Positions 16,966 to 25,798 of a DNA stretch of 64,000 nt are shown piece by piece. A program made the translations under genes and the position numbers. Numbering within the stretch: position 1 is the first letter of the stretch; each line of letters opens with the position of its first letter. The DNA comes from an uncultured Chloroflexales bacterium (lineage in GTDB: Bacteria > Chloroflexota > Chloroflexia > Chloroflexales > Chloroflexaceae): assembly GCA_937918935.1 (NCBI GenBank), contig CAKZSI010000072.1, forward strand, positions 1 through 64,000. The letters run 5' to 3'. The notes beneath the pieces were generated by a model. It was given only the letters and a program-made list of their open reading frames with translations. It was not told the DNA's origin and made no database searches.

Positions 16966-17895
16966 CTAGAAATTCGCTCGCAGGTCGAGACCGGCATAGA
17001 GCGGGGCAACCTGTTCGGCATAGCCGTTGAAGGGCAGCGTCGGGCGGCGCCCGCCTTCGCCAATGCGCCGCTCGGTCGCCTGCGACCAGCGGGGGTGGGG
17101 CACGTCGGGATTGACATTGGCGTAGAAGCCATACTCGTTGGGGGCAACCGTCATCCAGAGCGAGCGGGGCATCTGCTCAACCAGGTCAATGCGCACAATG
17201 GCCTTGATGCTCTTGAAGCCGTACTTCCAGGGCGCCGCCAGGCGTAGCGGCGCGCCATTCTGCGGCGTCAGCGACCGGCCATAGAGACCCGTCACCAGCA
17301 GCGTCAGGTCGTGCATGGCCTCATCGAGACGCAAGCCTTCGACATACGGCCAGGGGTAGAGGCGGTCGCGCTGGCCAGGCATCTCCTCCGGGCGCAGCAG
17401 CGTCTCGAAGCGCACATAGCGCGCCGCGGCCAGCGGCTCCACCTCGGCCAGGAGACGCCGTAGCGGAAATCCCAGCCAGGGGATGACCATTGACCAGCCC
17501 TCGACGCAGCGCAGGCGATAGATGCGCTCCTCCTGCTCGAAGCGTAGCAGATCCTCCAGCGCAAAGACGCGCGGCTGGCGCGCCAGGCCGCCGACGGCCA
17601 CCTCCCAGGGAGAGACGCGAAAGTCGCGCGCCAGCCGCGCCACCCGTTGCTTGTCGGTGGTGAACTCGTAGTAGTTGTTGTACGTAGTGATCTGCTCAAA
17701 GCTATTCAGGCGATCGCCGAGTTCGTCGGTGCGCGTATCGGCGGGGACGGCCTGTGGCGTACCGGGAGTTGCGCCGCAGGCCCCCAGCGCCAGCGCGGCG
17801 CCCAGCGCCCCGGCGGCGCCGAGGAAGCGGCGGCGCGAGAGATACACGTGCTCGGGGGTAATCTCCGATGAAGGAATGTCTCGCATCTGCTTCAT
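16966..17895 (-). CDS. msrP: Molybdopterin-dependent methionine sulfoxide reductase catalytic subunit
   Basis: A 309-residue sulfite-oxidase-fold protein. A twin-arginine signal ([13 protein letters not shown], residues 20-32) is followed by LGAC, so it may be exported by Tat and lipidated on C40. The molybdenum-ligand cysteine is C130 in [14 protein letters not shown], and the C-terminal half contains the family's [20 protein letters not shown]. It repairs oxidised methionines in exported proteins, taking electrons from MsrQ, which follows on the same strand. The ATG at 17895 lies 1 bp after the stop of the nucleotidyltransferase gene, suggesting coupling; an ATG at 17886 also fits. Confidence 0.92.
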   Translation of the reverse strand: MKQMRDIPSSEITPEHVYLSRRRFLGAAGALGAALALGACGATPGTPQAVPADTRTDELGDRLNSFEQITTYNNYYEFTTDKQRVARLARDFRVSPWEVAVGGLARQPRVFALEDLLRFEQEERIYRLRCVEGWSMVIPWLGFPLRRLLAEVEPLAAARYVRFETLLRPEEMPGQRDRLYPWPYVEGLRLDEAMHDLTLLVTGLYGRSLTPQNGAPLRLAAPWKYGFKSIKAIVRIDLVEQMPRSLWMTVAPNEYGFYANVNPDVPHPRWSQATERRIGEGGRRPTLPFNGYAEQVAPLYAGLDLRANF

Positions 17896-17896
17896 C

Positions 17897-18964
17897 CTAC
17901 AACACACCCACATTTGAATTATCGCCGATCACCAGGCGATACGCCCTGGGCTTGAGCGGGCTGCGGCTGACCTCGACATTGCGGCCAATCAGGCTATCCT
18001 CGATGCGATGGGGGATGCCGCGAATGCTGCAATGCTCCATTACGATACTGTGCTCGATCTCGCTATCCTCAATCAAACAGTTGTGATAGATTGACGTAAA
18101 GGGACCGACATAGGAATTGAGGATGCGCGTTTTCTCGCCAATGATCGCCGGGCCGCGGATGGTCGAATTGATCACCTCGGCCCCGGTTTCGATGATCACC
18201 TTGCCAATCAACTGCGAATCACGATCCACGTAGCCCTGCACGACTGGCTGCAACTCCTCGAGCACCAGGCGATTGGCCTCCAGGAGATCATCTTTCTTTC
18301 CAGTATCAATCCACCACCCTTCGTGTACATAGGGGTAGACGCTATAGCCGGCGGTCACGAGCCACTGAATTGCATCGGTAATCTCCAGTTCGCCGCGGGC
18401 GGAGGGCCGGATGGCGTTGACCGCCTCAAAGATATGGTGGTCGAACATATAGATGCCCACCAGGGCCAGATCGCTCCGCGGTTCGCGCGGCTTTTCGACC
18501 AGGCGCGCAATGCGGCCATCCTCGTCAAGTTCGGCCACGCCGAAGGAGCGGGGATCATCAACCTTCTTGAGCACAATCTGGGCATTGTAGGCGCTCCGGC
18601 CAAACCCCTCGATCAGCGGACTGATGCCGCCCTGGATGCAATTGTCGCCAAGGAACATCACAAAGCGGTCGTCGCCGATAAAATGCTGGCTAATCTTGAC
18701 CGCATGGGCCAGACCCAGGGGCGCTTCCTGGGGAATGTAGGTCACCTTCAGCCCCCAGCGCCTGCCATTGCCCACCGCCGCGCGGATCTCATCGCCGGTG
18801 TCGCCAATGACGATCCCGACCTCAGTAATGCCCGCATCGCGGATGGCCTCGATGACACGGAAGAGCACCGGCTTATTCGCGACCGGCACCAGTTGTTTGG
18901 CGCTCGTATAGGTAATGGGGCGGAGACGCGTACCCTTCCCGCCGCTCAGCACAAGACCTTTCAT
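17897..18964 (-). CDS. Glucose-1-phosphate thymidylyltransferase, long type with left-handed beta helix
   Basis: A 355-residue protein. The N-terminal nucleotidyltransferase domain (1-240) has the signature [22 protein letters not shown], the metal-binding FLGDNCIQG and the sugar-site [17 protein letters not shown]. The C-terminal hexapeptide-repeat part (about 245-345, as in [20 protein letters not shown]) forms a left-handed beta helix. This long form resembles enzymes from antibiotic-sugar and actinobacterial or archaeal pathways rather than short RmlA. It makes dTDP-glucose for deoxysugar synthesis. AAGAGGA precedes the ATG. No RmlB/C/D gene is adjacent, although the glycosyltransferases in this window could use the product. 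Confidence 0.9.
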   Translation of the reverse strand: MKGLVLSGGKGTRLRPITYTSAKQLVPVANKPVLFRVIEAIRDAGITEVGIVIGDTGDEIRAAVGNGRRWGLKVTYIPQEAPLGLAHAVKISQHFIGDDRFVMFLGDNCIQGGISPLIEGFGRSAYNAQIVLKKVDDPRSFGVAELDEDGRIARLVEKPREPRSDLALVGIYMFDHHIFEAVNAIRPSARGELEITDAIQWLVTAGYSVYPYVHEGWWIDTGKKDDLLEANRLVLEELQPVVQGYVDRDSQLIGKVIIETGAEVINSTIRGPAIIGEKTRILNSYVGPFTSIYHNCLIEDSEIEHSIVMEHCSIRGIPHRIEDSLIGRNVEVSRSPLKPRAYRLVIGDNSNVGVL

Positions 18965-19335
18965 GCATGTCCTCTTGAATGACCTGAGTGGTGCGTCCGG
19001 CAGGTTCCGTGTCACCCTGAGCGAAGCGAAAGGTCCCGGTTGAGATTCTTCGACGCGCTCAGCACAACAAATGCTTACCGGATGAACCACTAAGCTATGG
19101 TTCACGCCGCCGTTCCCGTCTGGCGGGCGGAGAGGTGAAGCCTCCCCGCCCACGCTGTTCCGCTCACGGCGGATGCGCCCGGTCGAAACGCGGATGTGTC
19201 AACTGCCGCGGGCGGAACCAGTCAATCACGGAGGGCGGCGCCCTTCGCGCCCCCCGAAAGATCACCTCTGCCGTAGGGATTGTACCCGATCTGTACAACC
19301 GCGTGGAGACAGAAAGCCCCGTTGCGCAAAGCAAA

Positions 19336-19370
19336 GCGCCGGAGACGTTACCAGGCAACATCTCCGGCGC
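19336..19370 (-). terminator. Hairpin downstream of NlpC/P60 gene (distal)
   Basis: Perfect 10-bp arms GCGCCGGAGA / TCTCCGGCGC around a 15-nt loop, about 50 bp beyond the stop codon. No U-tract, so termination is inferred from position and stability. Confidence 0.5.
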
Positions 19371-19381
19371 TGCTGGAGCAG

Positions 19382-19414
19382 GGCCGAAGCACTGGCTGCG
19401 CCAATGCTTCGGCC
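19382..19414 (-). terminator. Hairpin downstream of NlpC/P60 gene (proximal)
   Basis: Perfect 10-bp arms GGCCGAAGCA / TGCTTCGGCC with a 13-nt loop, 6 bp after the stop codon at 19421. Probably an intrinsic terminator without a U-tract or an mRNA 3' end stabiliser. Confidence 0.55.
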
Positions 19415-19420
19415 TTACAG

Positions 19421-21055
19421 TTAGCGATACGGACGGACCGCACCGACGAAGGTATTCTGCCAGTAACTGCTCCAGATGCTTGACACCTGCACCCCATAGC
19501 GGGGGGTCATGGCATGCACCATCTGCCCGCCTCCGATGTAGATCGCCACGTGCGAGATGCCGCGCCGCCCGGCGGTTCCGGAGAAGAACATCAGGTCGCC
19601 AGGGGCGAGATTGCCCATGCCACCGATGATGGCGCCGTAGCGGGAGCTATACTGCGCCGCGGCATTGTGGGGCAGGCTGACGCCGAACTGCCGGTAGACG
19701 TAACTGGTCAGACCACTACAATCGAAGCCGCGGCTCGGGCTGCTGCCGCCCCACACGTAGCGCGAACCGACGAACTGCACGGCGAAACTGGCCACGTCGC
19801 CGCTGGCAGGAATGTTGACCGCTGCCGCGCCACGGCCGGCGCCACCGCCACCGCCACCGCCCGGCGCGGCCGGGCGCACGCGAACCGGCAAGGCCGGGAT
19901 GTCATTGGTCACGGGCACGCGCCGCGCGGCCATCGGCGAAACCCGGAGCAGATCGGAGAAGATCCACGCCTTCGTGCCATCGGGCAACTGGACGCGGTAC
20001 CAATCCTTGTGGCGAGCAAGCAGGCTCACGCTGGTACCGGCCTTGAGTGACGTGATCCGGTCATAGGCCGAACCAGGCCCCCTGCGCACATTGACATTAT
20101 TCTCAAGCACCGAGCCGACCAGGGGCGGATTGGGGTCAGGGATCGACGTCGCCACCGGCACCCGTTCAACCACACCCTCAACGATGTTGAGGAAATCCGA
20201 GGTTACCCAGCCGTACAACTGGCCGTATTCCACCAGGAACCAGCCCTGGTAGCGCTCGATGAGCGTCAGTTCCTGGCCGAGGCGCATCCTGGCCATGCTC
20301 ACATAGTTGGTGCCCGGGCCATCGCGCAGATTGACATTCTCTTCGCGCACCACACCGATCTTGGGCGGCGGCGGCGGCGGAATAGCTTCGGCGGGAACCT
20401 GATTGAGGGCATACACGACCGCCTCGGGAATATCCACCAGTTCGGCGGCCACCCAGTACACCGTCGGGTCATCGTCGCGGCGCACCTGCAGCCACTCCTC
20501 GAAGCGCCCGATCACCTCAACGCCGTCGCCAGCATTCAGGCGCGCGACCTCATCATAGGCCAGGCCGGGACCATTGCGCAGCCGCACCACGTCGCCGCTG
20601 ATCATCGCCTGCACCGTCAATGGCGCCAGTACCGCGCTCCGCGACGAGGACGCGAGGGTGAGCGGCGGCGGCAGGGTATCATCGTCGGGCAACGGGGGAT
20701 CGCCAACCATGCGCTCCGCGCCAGCATCGAGTGCGATGGGCCCCACGCCGATCGGCGCCTCGACCAGTTCTACCGGTTTCAGAGCGGGCGATGCCACAGG
20801 ATGCAGCGGCAACTGGCTCAACACCAATGCCAGTGGCACCATAAGGGCGACCATCAGGTGAACGAAGAAGCGGGCAGGCAGGCGGGAGAACCAGGCGTTG
20901 GGAGCGAAGAGTGTAGTAGCGAGGTATGCGCGGAATGCGGCGAGTGAGCGGCGTTGATGCCGGTAGCGGTGGCGATGCTCTGAAACGCGCTGCTGTAGAC
21001 GCTCAACATCGCTACGCAGGGGCATAGGAGACGGGTTTCGGTTTAGCTCAATCAT
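19421..21055 (-). CDS. Exported NlpC/P60 cell-wall hydrolase with three SH3b domains
   Basis: A 544-residue protein. One membrane helix lies near residues 63-85 after a basic, helical cytoplasmic stretch. Three bacterial SH3 domains follow (each with an N-V-N-x-R-x-G-P-G or similar core: VVRLRNGPG, NVNLRDGPG, NVNVRRGPG), then a Gly/Ala linker and a C-terminal NlpC/P60 domain. C446 in GFDCSGLTSYVYR is the nucleophile, with histidines in ISHVAIYIGG and MVHAM. It should cleave gamma-D-glutamyl-meso-DAP bonds or similar in peptidoglycan. The start at 21055 has GTGAGGT upstream; the longer frame adds nothing recognisable. Confidence 0.92.
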   Translation of the reverse strand: MIELNRNPSPMPLRSDVERLQQRVSEHRHRYRHQRRSLAAFRAYLATTLFAPNAWFSRLPARFFVHLMVALMVPLALVLSQLPLHPVASPALKPVELVEAPIGVGPIALDAGAERMVGDPPLPDDDTLPPPLTLASSSRSAVLAPLTVQAMISGDVVRLRNGPGLAYDEVARLNAGDGVEVIGRFEEWLQVRRDDDPTVYWVAAELVDIPEAVVYALNQVPAEAIPPPPPPKIGVVREENVNLRDGPGTNYVSMARMRLGQELTLIERYQGWFLVEYGQLYGWVTSDFLNIVEGVVERVPVATSIPDPNPPLVGSVLENNVNVRRGPGSAYDRITSLKAGTSVSLLARHKDWYRVQLPDGTKAWIFSDLLRVSPMAARRVPVTNDIPALPVRVRPAAPGGGGGGGAGRGAAAVNIPASGDVASFAVQFVGSRYVWGGSSPSRGFDCSGLTSYVYRQFGVSLPHNAAAQYSSRYGAIIGGMGNLAPGDLMFFSGTAGRRGISHVAIYIGGGQMVHAMTPRYGVQVSSIWSSYWQNTFVGAVRPYR

Positions 21056-21595
21056 GGAGCAATCTACCTCACTTGGGTCCCTGTGGCGCGCTGATTGGGG
21101 TTCTGACAACCCTGACACGCTCCTGGTGAATACGCAACCACAATGACTATCAAGCCGGGATGGTGCGAGTGTACCACGAATTCGCAATATCCGCAAGCGT
21201 CATCGCTTTGTCAGGCAGGTCTCAGTGCTGCATCGCGTGAGTGGTCAGAGCCAAAAAGTAAAAAGAGTTTAATGGAATCCGGCAGATCTGTCAATAGCCC
21301 CTGAGAATACGGCTTCTTGAAGCCTTAAATCGCGGTCAGCCAACACCGAAGTGTCATTGTCATCCCTGAAGATTGTAAAGAATAATTTGCCGTGGAGGGG
21401 CCGGAGCGCCGGAGGGGCCCCGGTCGCGCCGAGCGCATGGGCATGGGTTGGCGAGCAACCTGACAGCCGGCTGAAGGGGAGTAGCGGTGTCTGATAACCC
21501 TTGTCAGGGTTGCATTCCCCGGGCATGACGCGGGCCAGCAAGGACTAGCCGAAAAAAGGACCAAGGTACTGGAGTTCTTGCAGCGAACCGGGGTC
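21056..21595. other. Intergenic, relatively AT-rich, no supported gene
   Basis: Holds the promoter region of the NlpC/P60 gene. The section 21240-21390 is noticeably lower in GC than its surroundings. A minus-strand open frame (21269-21541) has no domain and a poor ribosome site. A GC-rich imperfect hairpin lies near 21395-21425. Confidence 0.45.
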
Positions 21596-22192
21596 TTAGC
21601 GCTGGATCAGCGCATAGCGCCAGTACTGCCCGCTGGCCCGCAGCAGCGCCACCGGCCCCGGCGCGACCCCGCGAGGCGGGGCGCCATAGGCGCTCAAGCC
21701 ATTGTCACCCACGATCTTGAGCCAGAGCAACATCTCGGCAGGGTCGCCGACGATCAAGGCGCTGGCGGCCCCGGCGCTCCGGGCCGAGCGCGCGACCTCC
21801 TGCAAGGCGACCACCGTCGCCTCGGTTGGCCTGGCTGCCTGCAGCGTCCCCTCGGGCGCGCCGCGCTCAAGCAGCGCGACGCGCAGCGCCTCGCTGCCCG
21901 CTCCGACGATGATGACGCCTGGCGCGTAGCGGCGCCGGTAGATTTCAAAGGCATGGTCGATCAGCGCCGGCGAGGGGAGCGCCGGCGCGACAATCAACAA
22001 AACATCGGCGCTACGGGCCTCGTCGCGCCGGGCCTGCAAGCCGGCGGCCACCGCGCCAACCAGCAGGGCGATCAGCGTGATCACCAGCAGCACACTCACC
22101 GCATACCCCGCCTGCCGGCGCGCGTGGCGCCAACCTGCGACTCCCCCCGCCGCCCCGACCATTTCGACCTCGATGCCTTGCTCGTGAGCCAT
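21596..22192 (-). CDS. Membrane-anchored DUF218/YdcF-like protein (divergent)
   Basis: A 198-residue protein with one membrane helix (about 28-52) and a soluble Rossmann-like domain: DVLLIVAPALPSPALIDHAFEIYRR, then GVIIVGAGSEA, ATVVALQEVARSA and ASALIVGDPAEMLL. The order of elements (LIV.., GAGS.., ..T..EA.., LIVGDP..) resembles DUF218/ElyC/YdcF proteins linked to envelope polysaccharide or lipid carrier metabolism, but the usual acidic motif is weak, so the assignment is tentative. GGGGAGCG lies upstream of the ATG at 22192. Confidence 0.5.
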   Translation of the reverse strand: MAHEQGIEVEMVGAAGGVAGWRHARRQAGYAVSVLLVITLIALLVGAVAAGLQARRDEARSADVLLIVAPALPSPALIDHAFEIYRRRYAPGVIIVGAGSEALRVALLERGAPEGTLQAARPTEATVVALQEVARSARSAGAASALIVGDPAEMLLWLKIVGDNGLSAYGAPPRGVAPGPVALLRASGQYWRYALIQR

Positions 22193-22291
22193 GCGCTTCG
22201 CTCCCCACCGGGCGCGCAGCGCCGCGGTGCTTGCGGGCGGGTTGCACCCTCCCACACCCCCGCGCCGGGCGATGAAGGCGCGAAAAGGCGT

Positions 22292-22324
22292 TTTCCTGGG
22301 AGGGCTGCGCCCTCCTGAACCCTC
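22292..22324. repeat. GGGAGGGC-type intergenic hairpin
   Basis: TTTCCTGGGAGGGCTGCGCC followed by CTCCTGAACCCTC. Member of a second dispersed family; related copies lie near 1125-1158, 23651-23685, 49836-49870 and 63940-63978. Confidence 0.5.
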
Positions 22325-22465
22325 AGCCCGGTTGCATGTCAGCGGGCCGTTGCAACTCCACATCTCCTGGGACGAGGCCGACGAGGATTCTCCCGAACCC
22401 TTCGCCTGGTTTCACGTCACCACACCTCTCCATCCGGGTGGTCTGTAACTACCTGGCTGGTTGTT

Positions 22466-22499
22466 ATACGACATAATTTTCGTGTTATTATCTTCGTAT
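22466..22499 (+). promoter_or_regulatory. Inverted repeat in AT-rich promoter of the bicarbonate transporter
   Basis: Left half ATACGACATAAT (22466-22477) and right half ATTATCTTCGTAT (22487-22499) form an imperfect inverted repeat of ATACGA-ATAAT around a 9-bp centre, in the most AT-rich patch of the region. A possible -35 (TTGTTA, 22461) and -10 (TATTAT, 22486) overlap it, with a long 19-bp spacer. It looks like an operator for the downstream transporter gene; the regulator is unknown. LysR-type CO2-responsive regulators would be one candidate class. Confidence 0.5.
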
Positions 22500-22543
22500 A
22501 TCTGCAAGAGGCATTATTGCCAGTATACAGGGAGTTGCCTGGT

Positions 22544-23566
22544 ATGGAGTTGGCTGAGACATTAGGCATCTTGCAGCGGAACCTCTTTTCGCCGTTGACC
22601 CTGGCCTTTGTGCTGGGGATGATTGCCACCCTGGTCAAAAGTGACATCGAGTTCCCCGAGCAGGCCTACAAGTTTATCGCCTTTTACCTGATGTTCGCCA
22701 TTGGCTTGAATGGCGGCGTAGAACTGGCGGGGACAAGCTTCCAGACCTTCGTCTGGCCGGCGCTGGCAACCATCTTTCTGGCCATCCTGCTGCCAACTGC
22801 GTGCTATTGTATCCTGAGAACGGTCTTCCGCTTCGACGTAGCCAACGCTGCGGGCGTGGCCGCGCTCTACGGGTCGGTATCCTCGGTCACCTTCGTGGCA
22901 GGGATTGGTGTCGTCGAAACGGCCAGCATCGGCTACGAGGGCTTTATCCCCACCCTCGCAGCCCTCGCGGAATGGGGCATCATCGTGGCGCTCTTCTGGG
23001 GCCGCCTGGGGCTGAAAGCGCCGAATGACGCCATCGGCAAGGTCGTTCAGGAGACCCTGACCGGGCGCAGCGTGATCCTGCTGATGGGCGGGTTGCTGAT
23101 CGGTATGATCATCGGTGAACAGGGTTTCACGCGCATCGCAGTAGTCTTCAGCCAGGGGCCCGAGGGGCTGTTCCGCGGGGTGCTGGTGCTGTTCCTGATC
23201 GAAATGGGTATGGTGGCCGCGCGGCAGTTGCGCGAGTTCGCCAAAGTCGGCCCGCGTATGCTGGCCTTTGGCACAGTGGTACCCCTGATCATGGGTGTGT
23301 CTGGCGCGAGCCTCGGCGCCTTTTCCGGTCTGTCGCTGGGTGGCGCCTTTATTCTGGCCGCGATCGCCGGCAGCGCCTCCTACATTGACGCGCCCGCTGC
23401 AGTGCGCGCAACGTTCCCCCAGGCCAATCCGAGCATCTACCTGACCTCATCGCTGGGGATCACGCTGCCGTTCAATCTGCTGATTGGTTTGCCGCTGCTT
23501 TTCGCCTATACCCGGTGGTTTTGCTATAGTGTGGTTGGGTGTGCAGTATTGCCCGCCGGAGGATGA
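22544..23566 (+). CDS. sbtA: Sodium-dependent bicarbonate transporter, SbtA family
   Basis: A 340-residue, about ten-helix membrane protein. It shows the family's inverted-repeat features: FIAFYLMFAIGLNGGVEL in the first half, AALYGSVSSVTFVAG, then VLFLIEMGMVAARQL and FAIAGSASYIDAPAAVRATFP-like sequence (ILAAIAGSASYIDAPAA) in the second. SbtA is a high-affinity Na+/HCO3- symporter. The ATG at 22544 follows AGGGAG; a TTG at 22517 is the alternative. The next gene encodes a PII-like SbtB partner, the classic sbtA-sbtB arrangement. In a Chloroflexota member this would feed bicarbonate-fixing carboxylases such as those of the 3-hydroxypropionate cycle; that is inference. Confidence 0.92.
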   Translation: MELAETLGILQRNLFSPLTLAFVLGMIATLVKSDIEFPEQAYKFIAFYLMFAIGLNGGVELAGTSFQTFVWPALATIFLAILLPTACYCILRTVFRFDVANAAGVAALYGSVSSVTFVAGIGVVETASIGYEGFIPTLAALAEWGIIVALFWGRLGLKAPNDAIGKVVQETLTGRSVILLMGGLLIGMIIGEQGFTRIAVVFSQGPEGLFRGVLVLFLIEMGMVAARQLREFAKVGPRMLAFGTVVPLIMGVSGASLGAFSGLSLGGAFILAAIAGSASYIDAPAAVRATFPQANPSIYLTSSLGITLPFNLLIGLPLLFAYTRWFCYSVVGCAVLPAGG

Positions 23567-23650
23567 GTGACTCCCAGCTCTCCCGTTGGACAGGAGCATG
23601 AGAAATCCCCGGTTTCCCCCCTTGCCAGGCGAACCAGGGATCTGAATAGA

Positions 23651-23685
23651 TTTCCCGGGAGGGCAAAGCCCTCCCGGACTGTCCC
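23651..23685. repeat. GGGAGGGC-type hairpin between sbtA and sbtB
   Basis: CCGGGAGGGC-AAA-GCCCTCCCGG forms a perfect 10-bp-arm hairpin between the transporter and its PII-like partner. It could attenuate transcription or set the expression ratio of the pair. Confidence 0.6.
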
Positions 23686-23728
23686 ACCGGTGCGCCCCGC
23701 CAGACGAATGTGAAGAAAGGAATGGAAC

Positions 23729-24031
23729 ATGGAGACCACTACGATCAGCCTGGTAACGATCATCGCCGAGGGCGTGCTGCGCGAGCGCCTGCTGGAAGAT
23801 CTGCAACGTCTCGGCGCCCGCGGCTGGACAATCGCCGAGGTGCAGGGGCACGGCATCAGTGGAATCAGTGAATACTTCTGGGCCGGCTCGCAGGTGCGCA
23901 TCGAGACGCTGGTAAGCCCCGCAGTCGGCGAGAAGATCCTGGCCTATCTCCGGGAGCATTACTTCACTGATTATTCTGTGACCGCCTTCGTCCACGATGT
24001 GCGCGTAGTGCGGGCGGAGCGGTATGTGTGA
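23729..24031 (+). CDS. sbtB: PII-like bicarbonate transporter regulator, SbtB family
   Basis: A 100-residue protein with ferredoxin-like PII fold elements: LVTIIAEGVLRERLLEDLQRLGARGWTIAEV for the first strand-helix-strand, a short loop GHGISGISEYFW in place of the canonical T-loop, and a second half ending TDYSVTAFVHDVRVV. SbtB trimers bind adenine nucleotides (cAMP, AMP, ADP, ATP) and regulate SbtA. No C-terminal CGPEGC redox motif is present. AAAGGA precedes the ATG. The 160-bp gap to sbtA holds a strong hairpin. Confidence 0.88.
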   Translation: METTTISLVTIIAEGVLRERLLEDLQRLGARGWTIAEVQGHGISGISEYFWAGSQVRIETLVSPAVGEKILAYLREHYFTDYSVTAFVHDVRVVRAERYV

Positions 24032-24036
24032 ATGAT

Positions 24037-24055
24037 GGGAAAACCGGGTTTCGCC
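24037..24055. repeat. Palindrome variant GGGAAAACCGGGTTTCGCC
   Basis: Imperfect member of the dispersed family, 6 bp downstream of the sbtB stop. Confidence 0.6.
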
Positions 24056-24215
24056 ACTGCCTGCATAGAGACGGCCCGCCGTTCCCCCCGGACATCTCAG
24101 AAGTCCTGTTATACTGGAATCAGGGCTGCACCGCACCCCTGCCTGCGGAACGGCAGGGATGTGGCGCAGCCGCGTGGACGACCGAGAGCGAATTACGAGA
24201 AGTCCCGGAGGGAAC

Positions 24216-25730
24216 GTGTCAAAAAACATTCTGATCGTTGGGGCCGGACCGGGGGGGATGGCTACGGCGATGCGTCTGGCGTCCGCGGGCTACCAGGTGG
24301 CGATCTACGAGGCGGCCGACCGGGTTGGCGGGCGCATGCGCGGTTTTGAACTTGGCGCCTATGCCTTCGACACCGGGCCAACCATCCTGCAGGTGCCGCG
24401 CGTCTACGAAGAGCTTTTCGGCGCGTGCGGCCTCAACGTGTACGATTACATCAAGTTGATCCGTCTGGAGCCGAATACCCGTATCGCCTTCTGGGACGGC
24501 ACGCACCTCGACCTGACCTCGAATATCCCGGCCTTCAAGGAGCAACTGGCTCGCTTCGGGCCGGATCTGCCGGCGGCCTTTGAACGCTGGTACATCGAGC
24601 ATCTGCGCAAGGACAAGGTGGGCTACGGCCCCTACCTGGGCACGCCGGTGCGCCCGCCCCTGGGCTACCTGAAGCCCGAGGAGGTGGCGGCAGCCCTGCC
24701 CTTCCGGCCCTGGGAGAGCCTTTACGACCATTTCAAGCGCTTCTTCCCCGACGAGCGCCTGGTCTATGCCCTGGCCTATCAAGCCAAATACCTGGGCATG
24801 CACCCCACCGCCTGCTCCAGCGTATTCAGCCTGGTTACCTTCCTGGAGTTCCACTACGGCATCTGGCATCCCCAGGGCGGCTTCCGCGCCCTGGCCCGCG
24901 CCCTGGCCCGCGCCGCCGAGGATCTGGGCGTGGAAATCCACCTGCGGCGCCCGGTGCGCCAGGTGATCGTCGAGGACGGGCGCGCCCGCGGCCTGCTGAT
25001 GGCCGATGGGGAGCGAATCATGGGCGATGCGGTAGTGATCAACGCCGACTTCGGCCACGCCGTGCAGACGCTCCTGCCCGCCGACGCCCGCGGCCCCTAC
25101 ACTGACCGCTGGCTGAACCGCAAGGAGTTCTCCTGTTCGACGTTCATGCTCTACCTGGGCGTCAACCGGCGCTGGGAGCACCTGCCGCACCACCAGTTGT
25201 ACCTCTCCGAGCACATTCGCCGCACCGACCCGCTGTGGGCCAGAAGCGCCGTACTCGATGAAGAGGACCCCTCGTTTTACGTCTGTAATCCAACGATTGT
25301 TGACCCGGCGAACGCCCCGGAGGGGCATAGCACGCTCTTCGTGCTGGTGCCGGTTCCCAATCTGCGCTACCCGGTGGATTGGGCGGCGAAGGCCGGGCCG
25401 TACCGCGATCTCATTCTGCGGCAGATGGCCAGACTGGGCTTTGAGGAAGTGGAGCGCCATATTGTGGTCGAGCGCCACTACACCGCCGAGACCTGGCGCG
25501 ACGAGCACCACACCTACCTGGGCGCGGTGTTCAACCTCATCCATAGCTGGCAGCAACTCGGCCCGTTACGCCCGCACATTCGCCACCGGGGCGCCCGCAA
25601 CCTGTACTGGATCGGCGGCGCCGTGCACCCCGGCAGCGGGTTGATGACCATCCTGGAGGCAGCGAAGAGTGCCGTGCATTTCATCGGCGAAGATCTGCCT
25701 GTCGCGGCCTCGCTGGTGAGCAGCCGGTAG
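24216..25730 (+). CDS. CrtI-type phytoene/carotenoid desaturase
   Basis: A 504-residue FAD enzyme. The N-terminal dinucleotide motif is ILIVGAGPGGMATAMRLASAG with E31 of VAIYEA contacting ribose, followed by the desaturase signature DRVGGRM and FDTGPTILQVP. Near the end, the carotenoid-desaturase motif LYWIGGAVHPGSGLMTILEAAKS is clear. Members introduce double bonds into phytoene or its relatives at the membrane. The GTG at 24216 has CCGGAGGG upstream. The CrtO-like ketolase lies convergent, 68 bp away. Desaturation steps cannot be assigned from sequence; a CrtD-like or CrtN-like role is possible. Confidence 0.87.
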   Translation: MSKNILIVGAGPGGMATAMRLASAGYQVAIYEAADRVGGRMRGFELGAYAFDTGPTILQVPRVYEELFGACGLNVYDYIKLIRLEPNTRIAFWDGTHLDLTSNIPAFKEQLARFGPDLPAAFERWYIEHLRKDKVGYGPYLGTPVRPPLGYLKPEEVAAALPFRPWESLYDHFKRFFPDERLVYALAYQAKYLGMHPTACSSVFSLVTFLEFHYGIWHPQGGFRALARALARAAEDLGVEIHLRRPVRQVIVEDGRARGLLMADGERIMGDAVVINADFGHAVQTLLPADARGPYTDRWLNRKEFSCSTFMLYLGVNRRWEHLPHHQLYLSEHIRRTDPLWARSAVLDEEDPSFYVCNPTIVDPANAPEGHSTLFVLVPVPNLRYPVDWAAKAGPYRDLILRQMARLGFEEVERHIVVERHYTAETWRDEHHTYLGAVFNLIHSWQQLGPLRPHIRHRGARNLYWIGGAVHPGSGLMTILEAAKSAVHFIGEDLPVAASLVSSR

Positions 25731-25798
25731 CCAGGCCAGGGCTGATGCAACGTCGAGCGCCGCTGGCCCTCACCCGCAGGGAGAGATACCGGCGCACC

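Larger units (their letters stand above)
18965..19420. other. Intergenic with dispersed repeat and terminator hairpins
   Basis: About 19010-19070 is a diverged element (CACCCTGAGCGAAGCGAAAGG ending in CGACGCGCTCA) of a kind common between genes in many bacteria. A degenerate GC hairpin lies near 19127-19152, and two strong hairpins (19336-19370, 19382-19414) follow the NlpC/P60 gene. No gene is supported. Confidence 0.55.

Noticed and set aside
21269-21541. 90-residue minus-strand open frame in the gap before the YdcF-like gene
   Set aside because: No domain, no good ribosome site, crosses a GC hairpin.
24219-25556. 445-residue minus-strand open frame
   Set aside because: Antisense to the CrtI-type desaturase with intact FAD motifs on the other strand.
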